A DNA stretch of 64,000 nucleotides. Origin: Flavobacterium frigidimaris. Lineage in GTDB: Bacteria > Bacteroidota > Bacteroidia > Flavobacteriales > Flavobacteriaceae. Location: NCBI GenBank assembly GCA_900129595.1, contig FQWG01000004.1, forward strand, positions 186,001-250,000, written 5' to 3'. The notes under the pieces are model-generated. The model made no database searches. It was not told the DNA's origin and was given only the letters and a program-made list of their open reading frames with translations. Positions 24,070-32,975 of this stretch are shown piece by piece (within the stretch, counting starts at the first letter, position 1; the number at the start of each line of letters is the position of its first letter). Made by a program: the position numbers and the translations under genes.

Positions 24070-24397
24070 CAGGCAAATTTAATTGGAAAATTTTAAAAAA
24101 CCATAACATTATAAAATTCCTGAAATTTATTTATAAAAATGAAAAACATAATGAAGATTAAAAAATTAAAGTCTAAAACTAAAAAATCAGCAAATTTTTA
24201 GATAATATTAACGGTTCTGTAATGAGCTAAACGCCTTATTCTGTTCCTTTTTCTTTAACTTTGCTGCGCTTATTAAAAGCAGTATAATCTTCAAAAAAAA
24301 CAAAAAAACAACTGCAGTTTTAGAAATAAGGAGTAATCAATCTGTATTAGAAAACAGATTACAATTCTGAAATCTAAAATCTAAAATCAATAATTTT
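24070..24397. promoter_or_regulatory. Divergent intergenic region with hemB leader
   Basis: 328 bp without a gene between the lipoprotein gene (-) and hemB (+). A -7 element TAACTTTG lies at 24256-24263 on the plus strand, giving a leader of about 130 nt. The leader contains an AATCTGT...ACAGATT inverted repeat (about 24339-24361) and a reiterated AAATCTAAAATCTAAAATC word just before the ATG. No known riboswitch was recognised. Confidence 0.5.
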
Positions 24398-25390
24398 ATG
24401 TTCCCATTACAAAGAAACCGTCGTTTAAGAACCAATGAATCTATTCGTTCTTTAGTTCGTGAAACAAGTTTAAGCCCGCAGGATTTTATGCTTCCTATGT
24501 TTGTTGCCGAAGGAAAAGACGTAAAAGTAGCTATTCCATCAATGCCCGGAATCTACCGTCATTCGCTGGACAACACCATCAAAGAAGTAAAAGAAGCCTG
24601 GGATTTAGGCATCAAGGCGGTAAATATTTATGTAAAAGTTAGCGACAGTCTAAAAGATAATAAAGGTGTTGAAGCCTGGAACAAAGATGGTTTGATGCAA
24701 CAAACGATTCGCGCGATCAAAGATGCCGTTCCTGAAATGATTGTGATGCCTGATGTGGCTTTAGATCCTTATTCTATTTACGGTCACGACGGAATTATCG
24801 AAAATGGTCAATTGGTAAACGATGCAACTGTTGATGCTTTGACCAGAATGAGTTTGAGCCATGCCGAAGCCGGAGCCGATTTTGTGGCACCAAGCGACAT
24901 GATGGACGGACGTGTTTTGGCGATCAGAAAAGCATTAGAAGAAAACGGACATCACAATGTGGGAATCATGAGTTATAGTGCCAAATATGCTTCGGCATTT
25001 TACGGTCCTTTTCGCGATGCTTTGGATTCTGCTCCGGTAGATTCTCAAAATATCCCTAAAGATAAAAAAACATACCAAATGGATTATGCTAACCGAATTG
25101 AAGGAATTCGCGAGGCTTTATTAGATGTTGAAGAAGGTGCTGATATTGTTATGGTAAAACCGGGAATTGCTTATTTAGACATTGTTCGTGAGGTAAAAAA
25201 TGCCGTTCATGTACCGGTTGCAGTTTACCAGGTATCTGGTGAGTACGCTATGGTAAAGGCTGCAGCAGAAAGAGGATGGTTAGATCATGACAAAATCATG
25301 ATAGAGCAACTGTATTGCATTAAGCGTGCGGGTGCCAGTATTATCTCGACTTATTTTGCAAAAGAAGCTGCTTTACTATTAAACAAATAA
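24398..25390 (+). CDS. hemB: Porphobilinogen synthase (delta-aminolevulinate dehydratase)
   Basis: 330 residues, normal length. RNRRLRTNESIRSLVRET at the start, the VMPDVALDPYSIYGHDGI metal/allosteric region, the first active-site Lys in YSAKYASAFYGPFRDA and the second in MVKPGIAYLDIV are present. The variable metal-site segment lacks the triple-Cys zinc site of animal enzymes and is of the Mg-type pattern. It condenses two 5-aminolevulinates to porphobilinogen. It lies 6 kb from the other hem genes, followed 2 bp later by a cytochrome c gene. Confidence 0.96.
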   Translation: MFPLQRNRRLRTNESIRSLVRETSLSPQDFMLPMFVAEGKDVKVAIPSMPGIYRHSLDNTIKEVKEAWDLGIKAVNIYVKVSDSLKDNKGVEAWNKDGLMQQTIRAIKDAVPEMIVMPDVALDPYSIYGHDGIIENGQLVNDATVDALTRMSLSHAEAGADFVAPSDMMDGRVLAIRKALEENGHHNVGIMSYSAKYASAFYGPFRDALDSAPVDSQNIPKDKKTYQMDYANRIEGIREALLDVEEGADIVMVKPGIAYLDIVREVKNAVHVPVAVYQVSGEYAMVKAAAERGWLDHDKIMIEQLYCIKRAGASIISTYFAKEAALLLNK

Positions 25391-25392
25391 TC

Positions 25393-25794
25393 ATGAAAAA
25401 AGTATTATTCTTATCCGCCGTTTTAGCATTGGCTTCCTGTAAAAAAGAAACAGCAGAAAATCCTGTTGAAAATGCTACAGAAAATTATTCAGAAGGACAT
25501 TCGGCAGAAGCCAAAACTCCGGAAGCCTTAGGAAAACAAATCTTTGAAGGACAAGGAAATTGTGCTTCCTGCCATCAGGCGGATCAAAAAGTAATTGGTC
25601 CAAGTATTAAGGAAATTGCTAAAATCTATAAAGACAAAAAAGGTGATATCGTAACTTTCCTGAAAGGAAATGCTGAACCAATCGTAGATCCTGAACAATT
25701 TGCGGTTATGAAAACTAATTTTCCTATCACGAAAGCCATGTCTGACGAAGAGTTAAAGGCAATAGAGTCTTATATCTACAGTCATTTAAACTAG
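25393..25794 (+). CDS. Class I cytochrome c lipoprotein
   Basis: 133 residues. Lipoprotein signal (KKVLFLSAVLALASC, lipid Cys16), a charged linker, then one c-type heme site CASCH (Cys57, Cys60, His61) and a probable distal Met ligand in TNFPITKAMSDEEL. It is probably a lipid-anchored electron carrier of the c552/c553 class. It starts two bases after hemB, a neat pairing of heme synthesis with a heme acceptor protein, though co-expression is inferred from spacing only. Confidence 0.88.
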   Translation: MKKVLFLSAVLALASCKKETAENPVENATENYSEGHSAEAKTPEALGKQIFEGQGNCASCHQADQKVIGPSIKEIAKIYKDKKGDIVTFLKGNAEPIVDPEQFAVMKTNFPITKAMSDEELKAIESYIYSHLN

Positions 25795-25867
25795 TTTTGT
25801 AATTACTGCTGACATACTGTTGTCATTGCATGATTTTAAATTTGCTGCTTAACTAAAATGAAGTAAA

Positions 25868-26317
25868 ATGAGAATTCAAAAATTCAATGTAATTGGTATT
25901 TCGGTAAGAACAACAAACGTAAATGGTCAATCCGGAAAAGACATTCCTGCACTTTGGAATACGTTTATGAGCGAAGCAATTCAAAGTAAAATTCCGGGTA
26001 AAATTTCTGAAGAGCTCTTTTGCATTTATACCGATTATGAAAAAGATCATACCAAACCGTACACTACTATTTTAGGCTGTAAGGTTGAAAATTTAGATGT
26101 TGTACCTGAAAATATGATTGGTAAAACAATTGAGTCAGCAAATTATGAAGAATTGATTGCCAAAGGAAACTTATCTGAAGGAATTGTTTTTAATAAATGG
26201 CTGGAAATCTGGAACTCAGATTTAGATCGAAGTTTTACTGCAGATTTTGAAGTTTATGGCGAGAAAACTCAAAACCCGGAAAATGCAGAAGTTGCTATCT
26301 ACATCGCGCTTCAATAA
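25868..26317 (+). CDS. GyrI-like / AraC effector-binding domain protein
   Basis: 149 residues, a stand-alone effector-binding domain without helix-turn-helix. Visible features are the strand pair FNVIGISVRTTNV, the IPALWNTFMSE helix, the conserved core LFCIYTDYEKDHTKPYTTILG and a closing QNPENAEVAIYIAL strand. Family members bind small amphipathic or cationic compounds, and some hydrolyse them. No partner regulator is adjacent. Confidence 0.85.
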   Translation: MRIQKFNVIGISVRTTNVNGQSGKDIPALWNTFMSEAIQSKIPGKISEELFCIYTDYEKDHTKPYTTILGCKVENLDVVPENMIGKTIESANYEELIAKGNLSEGIVFNKWLEIWNSDLDRSFTADFEVYGEKTQNPENAEVAIYIALQ

Positions 26318-26329
26318 AATATAGAAACA

Positions 26330-26357
26330 AAAACGGCGCTAAAATTAGCGCCGTTTT
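26330..26357. terminator. Bidirectional intrinsic terminator
   Basis: AAAACGGCGCTAA and TTAGCGCCGTTTT form a 13-bp perfect stem with a 2-nt loop, then a T tract. It closes the GyrI-like gene (+) and the first M13 peptidase gene (-). Confidence 0.9.
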
Positions 26358-26370
26358 TTATGGTATGATA

Positions 26371-28431
26371 TTACCAGATTTTAACTCTCTTCTCAGGTTC
26401 AACATACATTGCATCCCCTTTTTTGATTCCAAAAGCCTGATAAAAAGCATCTACATTTTGGATAGGCACAACTGCTCTGTACATTCCCGGTGAATGCGGA
26501 TCAGTTTTAACCTGACTTTTAATAGCCTCATCTCTTGATTTTGTTCTCCAGACGGTAGCCCATGAAATAAAGAAACGTTGTTCCGGTGTAAATCCGTCAA
26601 TTAAACCCGGATTACCATTTGCTTTCAAATACAGCTGTAGTCCATCGTAAGCAGCGTTTATTCCGCCTAAATCCCCAATGTTTTCACCCAAAGTAAATTT
26701 ACCATCTACGTGAATTCCAGGTAACGGCTCTAAAGCACTGTATTGATCTGCAAGTTTAGTACCTAATGCGGTAAATTGTTTTAAATCATCAGCAGTCCAC
26801 CAGTCAACAAGATTTCCATCAGCGTTGTAACGTGCACCAGAATCATCAAATCCGTGAGAAATCTCATGTCCGATTACTGCTCCAATTCCACCATAATTAA
26901 CCGCTTCATCAGCTTGATAATTGTAGAAAGGAGGTTGCAGGATTGCTGCAGGGAAAACAATTTCGTTATAAGAAGGATTGAAATACGCATTTACAGTTTG
27001 TGGCGACATTCCCCATTCTGTTTTATCAACCGGTTTACCCAGTTTCGCTAAGTTTTCTGCATAAGCCCATTTTGCTATATTCTTAGAATTTTCAAAATAA
27101 GTTCCGCCTTCGTTAACATTTTTAAGTTCTAGTTTAGAGTAATCTTTCCATTTATCAGGATATCCAATTTTAATGGTCAGTTTCTTCAATTTTTCGATTG
27201 CTTTTGTCTTAGTTTCTGCAGACATCCATGGCAATGCATTGATTCTGTTTTCATAAGCCAACATTACATTAGCAATCATATTTTTTGCTTTATCTTTTGC
27301 TTCAGCAGGAAATAATTTCTCTACATACAATTTTCCTAAAGCTTCTCCGGTTACACCGTTGATAACCTGCAATGCAACTTCTTCACGCGGACGTTGTTTC
27401 AAAGCACCTGTTAATGTTTTTCCGTAGAAATCGAAATTGGCATTTTCAATATCAGTAGATAAAGTCGAAGCTGTTCTGTTTAATAATGTCCATTTAAGGT
27501 ATTCTTTCCAGGCTTCTACTTTCTTTTCTGTTAAGGTTTTTTCTAACGCAATCATATAACGAGGCTGTGCTACATTTACTGTATCCAGTTTTGCCATACC
27601 AATTCCGGTAAAATATTTATCCCATTGAATAGAAGGTGTATTCTTTTTTAAGTCAGCAACAGCAGTTGGATTGTATTGTTTTCTACGGTCTCTGCGCTCA
27701 ACACGGTCTAATCTTGGAGCAGATAATTCAATTTCTAATGCCAGAATTTGTTTTGCACTTTCTTTTGCTTTTGCCGGAGATTCTCCTAGATACTGCATCA
27801 TTCTTGCAACGTGTACTTCGTATTTCTCACGTTTTTCTTTCGAATCCTTATCATCTGCGTTGTAGTAATCTTTATCAGATAATCCTAAACCGCCCGGGCT
27901 TAAGTTCACCGAGTTTTTATTACTGTTTTTTGCATCAGCACCTACATAAACTCCAAAGAAACCAATTCCTCCCTGAGGCTGCATTTCAATAAAGAAATTT
28001 TGTAAATCGGTTACGTTTTTAATCGCATCGATTTTCTTTAAATAAGGCTGAAGTGGTTTTACTCCATTTTTATTACGTCCTACAGTATCCATAATCGTAT
28101 TGAACAAAGCAATTGCTTTACCCTGATCTGTATTCGATTTGTACTTAGGATCTTTTGACGCTTCTTTTAAGATAGCAAGTGCATCATTATCTGTCTTTTG
28201 ACGTAGTTCATTAAAACTTCCCCATGAATTTCTATCACTTGGAATTTCAGTCTTTTCTAACCAGGCTCCGTTTACATAACGGAAGAAATCCTGACCAGGA
28301 CTTACTTTCGTATCCATATTAGAAAGATTAATTCCCGGCTCTTTTGGTTTAGCATTTTGTGCTTCGATTGTAACACAACAAAGCATTGCTGAAAATGCAC
28401 AAAACATAGATTTGTTAAGCTGTTTTATCAT
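26371..28431 (-). CDS. M13-family zinc metallopeptidase (PepO/neprilysin type), copy 1
   Basis: 686 residues with a signal peptide ending near EAQNAKPKEPG. It has an N-terminal M13 domain (PGQDFFRYVNGAWLEKTEIP) and C-terminal catalytic domain with VIGHEISHGFDDSG (HExxH) and the third ligand in GENIGDLGG. The end (EKRVKIW) keeps the family's conserved terminal Trp. It is probably a secreted or periplasmic oligopeptidase. The gene at 28625 is a paralogue of identical length with near-identical C-terminal halves, a tandem duplication. Confidence 0.93.
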   Translation of the reverse strand: MIKQLNKSMFCAFSAMLCCVTIEAQNAKPKEPGINLSNMDTKVSPGQDFFRYVNGAWLEKTEIPSDRNSWGSFNELRQKTDNDALAILKEASKDPKYKSNTDQGKAIALFNTIMDTVGRNKNGVKPLQPYLKKIDAIKNVTDLQNFFIEMQPQGGIGFFGVYVGADAKNSNKNSVNLSPGGLGLSDKDYYNADDKDSKEKREKYEVHVARMMQYLGESPAKAKESAKQILALEIELSAPRLDRVERRDRRKQYNPTAVADLKKNTPSIQWDKYFTGIGMAKLDTVNVAQPRYMIALEKTLTEKKVEAWKEYLKWTLLNRTASTLSTDIENANFDFYGKTLTGALKQRPREEVALQVINGVTGEALGKLYVEKLFPAEAKDKAKNMIANVMLAYENRINALPWMSAETKTKAIEKLKKLTIKIGYPDKWKDYSKLELKNVNEGGTYFENSKNIAKWAYAENLAKLGKPVDKTEWGMSPQTVNAYFNPSYNEIVFPAAILQPPFYNYQADEAVNYGGIGAVIGHEISHGFDDSGARYNADGNLVDWWTADDLKQFTALGTKLADQYSALEPLPGIHVDGKFTLGENIGDLGGINAAYDGLQLYLKANGNPGLIDGFTPEQRFFISWATVWRTKSRDEAIKSQVKTDPHSPGMYRAVVPIQNVDAFYQAFGIKKGDAMYVEPEKRVKIW

Positions 28432-28584
28432 TTTTATTTATAGTATTAGTATATATACAAACATATTGTTATTATTTTGAATTCTATGTTAAAATTCCTC
28501 ACTAATTGATTGGAGGTCATGAGATAGATTTATGACGTCTATTTTTATTAAAAAACATTTACAAAAGTGGGATTAAGTAAACAA

Positions 28585-28611
28585 AAAACGGCGCTTTATC
28601 AGCGCCGTTTT
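28585..28611. terminator. Intrinsic terminator of the second M13 peptidase gene
   Basis: AAAACGGCGCT (28585-28595) pairs with AGCGCCGTTTT (28601-28611) around a 5-nt loop. The stem sequence is the same as in the terminator at 26330, so it was probably duplicated with the gene. Confidence 0.88.
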
Positions 28612-28624
28612 CTTATTTTTCAGA

Positions 28625-30685
28625 TTACCAGATTTTAACTCTTTTTTCCGGGCTCACATACATTTTATCTCCTTTTTTAATACCGAAAGCATCATAAAAA
28701 GCATCAACATTCTGAATTGGTACAACTGCTCTGTACATGCCAGGTGAATGCGGATCTGTTTTTACCTGATTTTTTAAAGCTTCATCTCTGGTTTTTGTTC
28801 TCCACACGGTTGCCCATGAGATAAAGAAACGCTGTTCAGGCGTAAATCCGTCAATTAATCCAGGATTTCCATGTGCTTTCAGGTACAATTGCAAACCATC
28901 ATAAGCGGCATTGATTCCGCCTAAATCCCCGATATTTTCACCTAAAGTAAATTTACCGTCTACGTGAATTCCCGGCAAAGGCTCTAAAGCACTATATTGA
29001 TCTGCCAAAGCAGTACCAAGTACTGTAAATTGTTTTAAATCTTCCGGAGTCCACCAGTCAACTAAGTTTCCTTCGGCGTTATAACGTGCACCTGAATCAT
29101 CAAAACCATGCGAGATTTCATGACCAATTACAGCTCCAATTCCACCGTAGTTTACAGCTTCATCTGCCTGATAATTGTAAAATGGAGGCTGCAAAATTGC
29201 CGCCGGAAATACAATTTCATTATACGATGGATTGTAATAAGCGTTTACAGTCTGTGGTGACATTCCCCATTCTGTTTTATCAACAGGCTTGTTCAATTTT
29301 TCGATTCCTTTTTTAAACTCCCATTTGGCCAGATTGCGGGCATTCCCGAAATAACTTCCTCCCTCAGCTACACTTTTAATTTCAAGTGCCGAATAATCTT
29401 TCCATTTATCCGGATATCCTACTTTTATCGTGATTTTATTTAATTTTTCAATCGCTTTAACCTTTGTTTCTGGAGACATCCATGTCAAATTATTAATACG
29501 ATTTTGGTACGCCAGAATAATATTGTGAATCATATCGACTGCTTTTGCTTTTGCTTCAGCAGGAAATACTTTTTCTACATATAATTTTCCAAGTGCTTCA
29601 CCAATAGTTGTGTTTACAACCTGCAATGCTTTTTCTTCGCGTGGCAATTGTTTTATGGCTCCTCTTAATGTCTTGCTGTAAAAATCAAAACTAGCTGTTT
29701 CTATATCAGTTGATAATTTTGTAGAAACGGTGTTTAACAAATCCCATTTCAGGTATTCTTTCCACTGCGCTACTTTATTTTCAGTAAAAACAGTCTGCAA
29801 AGCTTTCATATACTTAGGCTCCATAACCACAACTGTATCTAACTTTGCAAGTCCAATACCTGTAAAATAAGCATCCCACTTAATCGCTGGTGTTAACTTT
29901 TGAAGTTGGGCAATAGTCATTGGATTGTATTGCAAACGGCTGTCTCTGCTTTCAACACGATTCAATCTTGGTTGAGACAATTGTGTTTCCAGGGCCAAAA
30001 TCCCTGCTGCACTTTGCTTGGCTTTCTCCGGAGATTCTCCAATAAGCTGCATCATTTTCGCTACATGAAGCTGGTATTTTGCACGCTTTTCTTTAGAATC
30101 TTTATCTTCGGCTACATAATAGTCTTTATCCGGTAATCCCAATCGGCTTACTCCAAGACTTACGGAGTTTTTAGAACTGTTTTTTTCATCAGCTCCAATA
30201 TAAATTCCAAAAAAGCCAGCACTGCCTTCCTGCTCCACTTCAATCAAATATTTTTGAAGATCAGCAACATTTTTAATCGCATCAATTTTTTTAAAGTAAG
30301 GCTGTAAAGGTGTTATTCCAGCTTTATTTCTTCCTACTGTATCTAATATAGTCGAGAATAAGTTAACTGCTTTTCCCTGATCTGTATCTGATTTGTATTT
30401 TGGATTTTTAGCTGCTTCTTTCAGGATAGACATGGCGTCTTTGTCTGTTTTCTTGATCAGTTCGTTAAAACTTCCCCATGTTGTACGGTCACTTGGAATT
30501 TCAGTCTGACTGAGCCAGGTTCCGTTTACATACTGGAAAAAATCCTGACTTGGACTCATTTTTGTATTCATGTACGATACATTAATACCGGGTTCTTTTG
30601 GAGTTGCATTTTGAGCTTTAACAGCTGCAAATGAAATCGTTGCAAAAAAAGCGCAGAACAAAGGTCTGCTAAGATTTTTTTTCAT
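28625..30685 (-). CDS. M13-family zinc metallopeptidase, copy 2
   Basis: 686 residues, a paralogue of the preceding gene. The signal peptide ends near VKAQNATPKEPG. The N-terminal half differs at many positions (e.g. SRPLFCAFFATISFAAVKA). The catalytic half (GHEISHGFDDSG, GENIGDLGG, KRVKIW end) is almost the same. A terminator separates the two genes, so each is transcribed alone. Both active sites look intact, and differential regulation or substrate range may explain retention. Confidence 0.93.
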   Translation of the reverse strand: MKKNLSRPLFCAFFATISFAAVKAQNATPKEPGINVSYMNTKMSPSQDFFQYVNGTWLSQTEIPSDRTTWGSFNELIKKTDKDAMSILKEAAKNPKYKSDTDQGKAVNLFSTILDTVGRNKAGITPLQPYFKKIDAIKNVADLQKYLIEVEQEGSAGFFGIYIGADEKNSSKNSVSLGVSRLGLPDKDYYVAEDKDSKEKRAKYQLHVAKMMQLIGESPEKAKQSAAGILALETQLSQPRLNRVESRDSRLQYNPMTIAQLQKLTPAIKWDAYFTGIGLAKLDTVVVMEPKYMKALQTVFTENKVAQWKEYLKWDLLNTVSTKLSTDIETASFDFYSKTLRGAIKQLPREEKALQVVNTTIGEALGKLYVEKVFPAEAKAKAVDMIHNIILAYQNRINNLTWMSPETKVKAIEKLNKITIKVGYPDKWKDYSALEIKSVAEGGSYFGNARNLAKWEFKKGIEKLNKPVDKTEWGMSPQTVNAYYNPSYNEIVFPAAILQPPFYNYQADEAVNYGGIGAVIGHEISHGFDDSGARYNAEGNLVDWWTPEDLKQFTVLGTALADQYSALEPLPGIHVDGKFTLGENIGDLGGINAAYDGLQLYLKAHGNPGLIDGFTPEQRFFISWATVWRTKTRDEALKNQVKTDPHSPGMYRAVVPIQNVDAFYDAFGIKKGDKMYVSPEKRVKIW

Positions 30686-30888
30686 TTAAATTAAGTTTTT
30701 GGTCTTACTACAAACGTATTCCTAATATTTGAAATGCTATGTTAAAATTTTTGAAATAATGACATCAAAAACATGTTATTGTAACATTTTAATCATTTCC
30801 ATCGAATATTTTCATGTATATATAACCGGTTTTTAAATGAATATTAGAATACTTTTCTGAATATTTGTTACAAAGAATTCAAATAAAA

Positions 30889-31812
30889 GTGAGAGAAAAA
30901 ATACAGCGTGCTGTTTCAGGAAAAATCAATGCGATCGGATTACCAATATTGGCATTATGCTGGGTAAGTTTCTTTTGGGGAACCACCTGGCTGGCTTCAA
31001 AAGAGGGTGTAAAACATATGCCCGCTTTGCAACTGGTCACAATTCGTCAGTTTTTAGGCGGAATTCTGTATGTTGGTTATTTTCTTCTAAAAAAAGAGCC
31101 ATGGCCAAAAGGCAAACAATGGCGCACGATTTTGGTTTTGGCATTTTTAAATTTTGCCTGCACCAATGGACTGAGTACCTGGGGCGTAAAATATATGAGC
31201 AGCGGATTGGGTGCGATCATTAGCGCCATTTTTCCGATCTGGATCATTATGATCAACTTTTTTAATGGTCAGAAAATTGCAAGAATGGCTTTGCTTGGCA
31301 TCCTGATCAGTTTTGGAGGCATTTGTATTATTTTTATTGATTATCTCTCTGATTTTTTTAAACCTGAATTCCAATTCGGAATTATTCTGATGACTGTCTC
31401 TACAATTACCTGGGCTTTTGGAATTTTGCAGACAAAGAAAAAAGCGGCGAGTTTTAATCCGTACTTTAGTTTAGGACTACAAATGTTACTATCGAGTATT
31501 TTCATGTATGGCATTACTGAAGCTGCGGAAATCAATATTCCGCTCAACGAAATACCATTGCCTTCCTGGTGGGCGATCCTATATCTCGTGATTATTGGAT
31601 CTGTCTTAACATTTATTGCTTTTGTTTATACGCTACAGCATCTTCCAACAGAGATCAGCAGCATTTATGTTTATATTAATCCTATTGTAGCAATGGTTTT
31701 AGGTGCTTTTATTTTTGGAGAAACACTCACAAAAGCAATTGCAATTGGCGCTCTTGTCACCTTATTAGGTTTGTATCTGGTGAACAAATCTATCCGGAAA
31801 ATTAAAAAGTAA
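30889..31812 (+). CDS. EamA/DMT-family transporter
   Basis: About 307 residues from a GTG at 30889. A TTG at 30865 would add eight residues but overlaps an ATATTTG promoter-like string. No ATG is available upstream. Ten hydrophobic segments are arranged as two EamA repeats (ALCWVSFFWGTTWLASKEGV and GIILMTVSTITWAFGILQTK begin the halves). The C-terminus has the usual GEtLTKAIAIGALVTLLGLYLVN pattern. DMT members export amino acids, metabolites or drugs. The substrate is unknown. Confidence 0.85.
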   Translation: MREKIQRAVSGKINAIGLPILALCWVSFFWGTTWLASKEGVKHMPALQLVTIRQFLGGILYVGYFLLKKEPWPKGKQWRTILVLAFLNFACTNGLSTWGVKYMSSGLGAIISAIFPIWIIMINFFNGQKIARMALLGILISFGGICIIFIDYLSDFFKPEFQFGIILMTVSTITWAFGILQTKKKAASFNPYFSLGLQMLLSSIFMYGITEAAEINIPLNEIPLPSWWAILYLVIIGSVLTFIAFVYTLQHLPTEISSIYVYINPIVAMVLGAFIFGETLTKAIAIGALVTLLGLYLVNKSIRKIKK

Positions 31813-31942
31813 ATGAAATAAGGTTTTCTGTCCCGAATTCAGGAATTAATAATTAAAAAAATAATTCGTGAATTCGTGGCGATTAACTTCTATTAACCTG
31901 TTAAAAACAGCACATTATTCGCTTTTTAAAAAGTGCTTTTTG

Positions 31943-31950
31943 TATTTTTG
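31943..31950 (+). promoter_or_regulatory. -7 element of the SCO gene
   Basis: TATTTTTG matches TAnnTTTG and lies 15 bp before the ATG at 31966. Its position inside a longer in-frame ORF start argues that 31966, not 31933, is the real start. Confidence 0.5.
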
Positions 31951-31965
31951 CGCCAAATTGTTTTT

Positions 31966-32631
31966 ATGAAATCTCTTCTCTATAAATACCGTAAATTTTT
32001 TATTGTTCTAATTGTATTTTCAGCTGTAACCATTTCCTTATTTTATTCGGCTTTAAAGCCACAAAAAACATTACCCATTTACAATCCGGCTGATGTAAAT
32101 CCTGAATTGGTGGATAGTACGGTCCAATACAAAAGTAAATACCATACCATTGCCGATTTTAAATTTGTCAATCAAAACGGAGATACAATAACGCAAAAGA
32201 ATTATGAAGGTAAAATTTATGTAGCTGACTTTTTCTTCACGACTTGTGGTTCGATTTGTCCAAAAATGACCACTAATCTTGAAGAAGTTCAAAAAGCGAT
32301 CTTAAACAATCCTAAGGTAATGCTGCTCTCGCACACCGTTTTTCCTGAGGTTGACAGTATTCCGGTTTTAAAAGCTTACGCCATAAAACACAATGTTGCA
32401 GACAGCAAATGGAACTTAGTTACGGGAGATAAAAAAGAAATTTATACCATGGCCAGAAAATCGTATCTGGCGGTAAAACTAGGTCGCCCTGACCAATTGT
32501 ATGATATGGTTCATACAGAGAATTTTGTTTTGGTAGATCAAAAACGACGTGTTCGTGGTTTTTATGACGGAACGAATAAAGAGGAAATTAAACGTCTTTT
32601 AGAAGACATCGATTTCTTGTGTAAAGAGTAA
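31966..32631 (+). CDS. SCO1/SenC-family copper chaperone / thiol reductase
   Basis: 221 residues from the ATG at 31966. One membrane anchor (FFIVLIVFSAVTISLFYSAL) is followed by a thioredoxin-fold domain. The copper/redox motif CGSIC (Cys94, Cys98 in TTCGSICPKM) and the conserved His in MVHTENFVLVD are intact. SCO proteins deliver copper to the CuA site of cytochrome c oxidase on the outer face of the inner membrane, which suits the aerobic heme set here. No oxidase gene is adjacent. Confidence 0.92.
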   Translation: MKSLLYKYRKFFIVLIVFSAVTISLFYSALKPQKTLPIYNPADVNPELVDSTVQYKSKYHTIADFKFVNQNGDTITQKNYEGKIYVADFFFTTCGSICPKMTTNLEEVQKAILNNPKVMLLSHTVFPEVDSIPVLKAYAIKHNVADSKWNLVTGDKKEIYTMARKSYLAVKLGRPDQLYDMVHTENFVLVDQKRRVRGFYDGTNKEEIKRLLEDIDFLCKE

Positions 32632-32679
32632 AATCCCTTATTTTTAGAAACATTTAGCATTTACAAAAGTGTTAAATGC

Positions 32680-32709
32680 CTTGCAATAAAGAATAATTGC
32701 CTACTTTTG
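32680..32709 (+). promoter_or_regulatory. feoA promoter
   Basis: CTTG (32680-32683, one mismatch to TTTG), an 18-bp spacer and TACTTTTG (32702-32709) form a good Bacteroidota promoter. An inverted repeat GCATTTA/TAAATGC (32657-32663/32673-32679) lies directly upstream and may be a regulator site or hairpin. Confidence 0.6.
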
Positions 32710-32735
32710 CAATCTAAATTCAATCTAAATAAGCT

Positions 32736-32975
32736 TTGCAAAATACTATCCACACTCTAAAAAAAGGCGAGAAAGCCATTATCAAAGATTTTGATATCGA
32801 ACTTATTCCTCTAAAATTATTAGAAATGGGCTGTTTGCCGGGCAACTTAGTCGAATTGCTTCAAATTGCTCCTTTTGGGGATCCATTATATTTAGATATT
32901 AATGGTTCACACGTAGCCATTCGTGTTGAAACTGCTCGTGAAATTGAAGTTGAACTTATCAAAAACAATTTGTAA
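32736..32975 (+). CDS. feoA: FeoA ferrous-iron transport accessory protein
   Basis: 79 residues, the normal size. It is an SH3-like fold with the FeoA pattern LKKGEKAIIKDFD, LLEMGCLPGNLVELLQIAPFGDPLYLDI and AIRVETAREIEV. It begins with TTG at 32736. No ATG or GTG lies between the promoter at 32709 and the conserved residues, so a TTG start is well supported. FeoA acts with FeoB at the inner membrane. It overlaps feoB by one base (TAATG). Confidence 0.92.
   Translation: MQNTIHTLKKGEKAIIKDFDIELIPLKLLEMGCLPGNLVELLQIAPFGDPLYLDINGSHVAIRVETAREIEVELIKNNL

Noticed and set aside
31933..31965. TTG start for the SCO gene
   Set aside because: A -7 promoter element (TATTTTTG) lies inside this stretch, and the ATG at 31966 gives the normal anchor helix.
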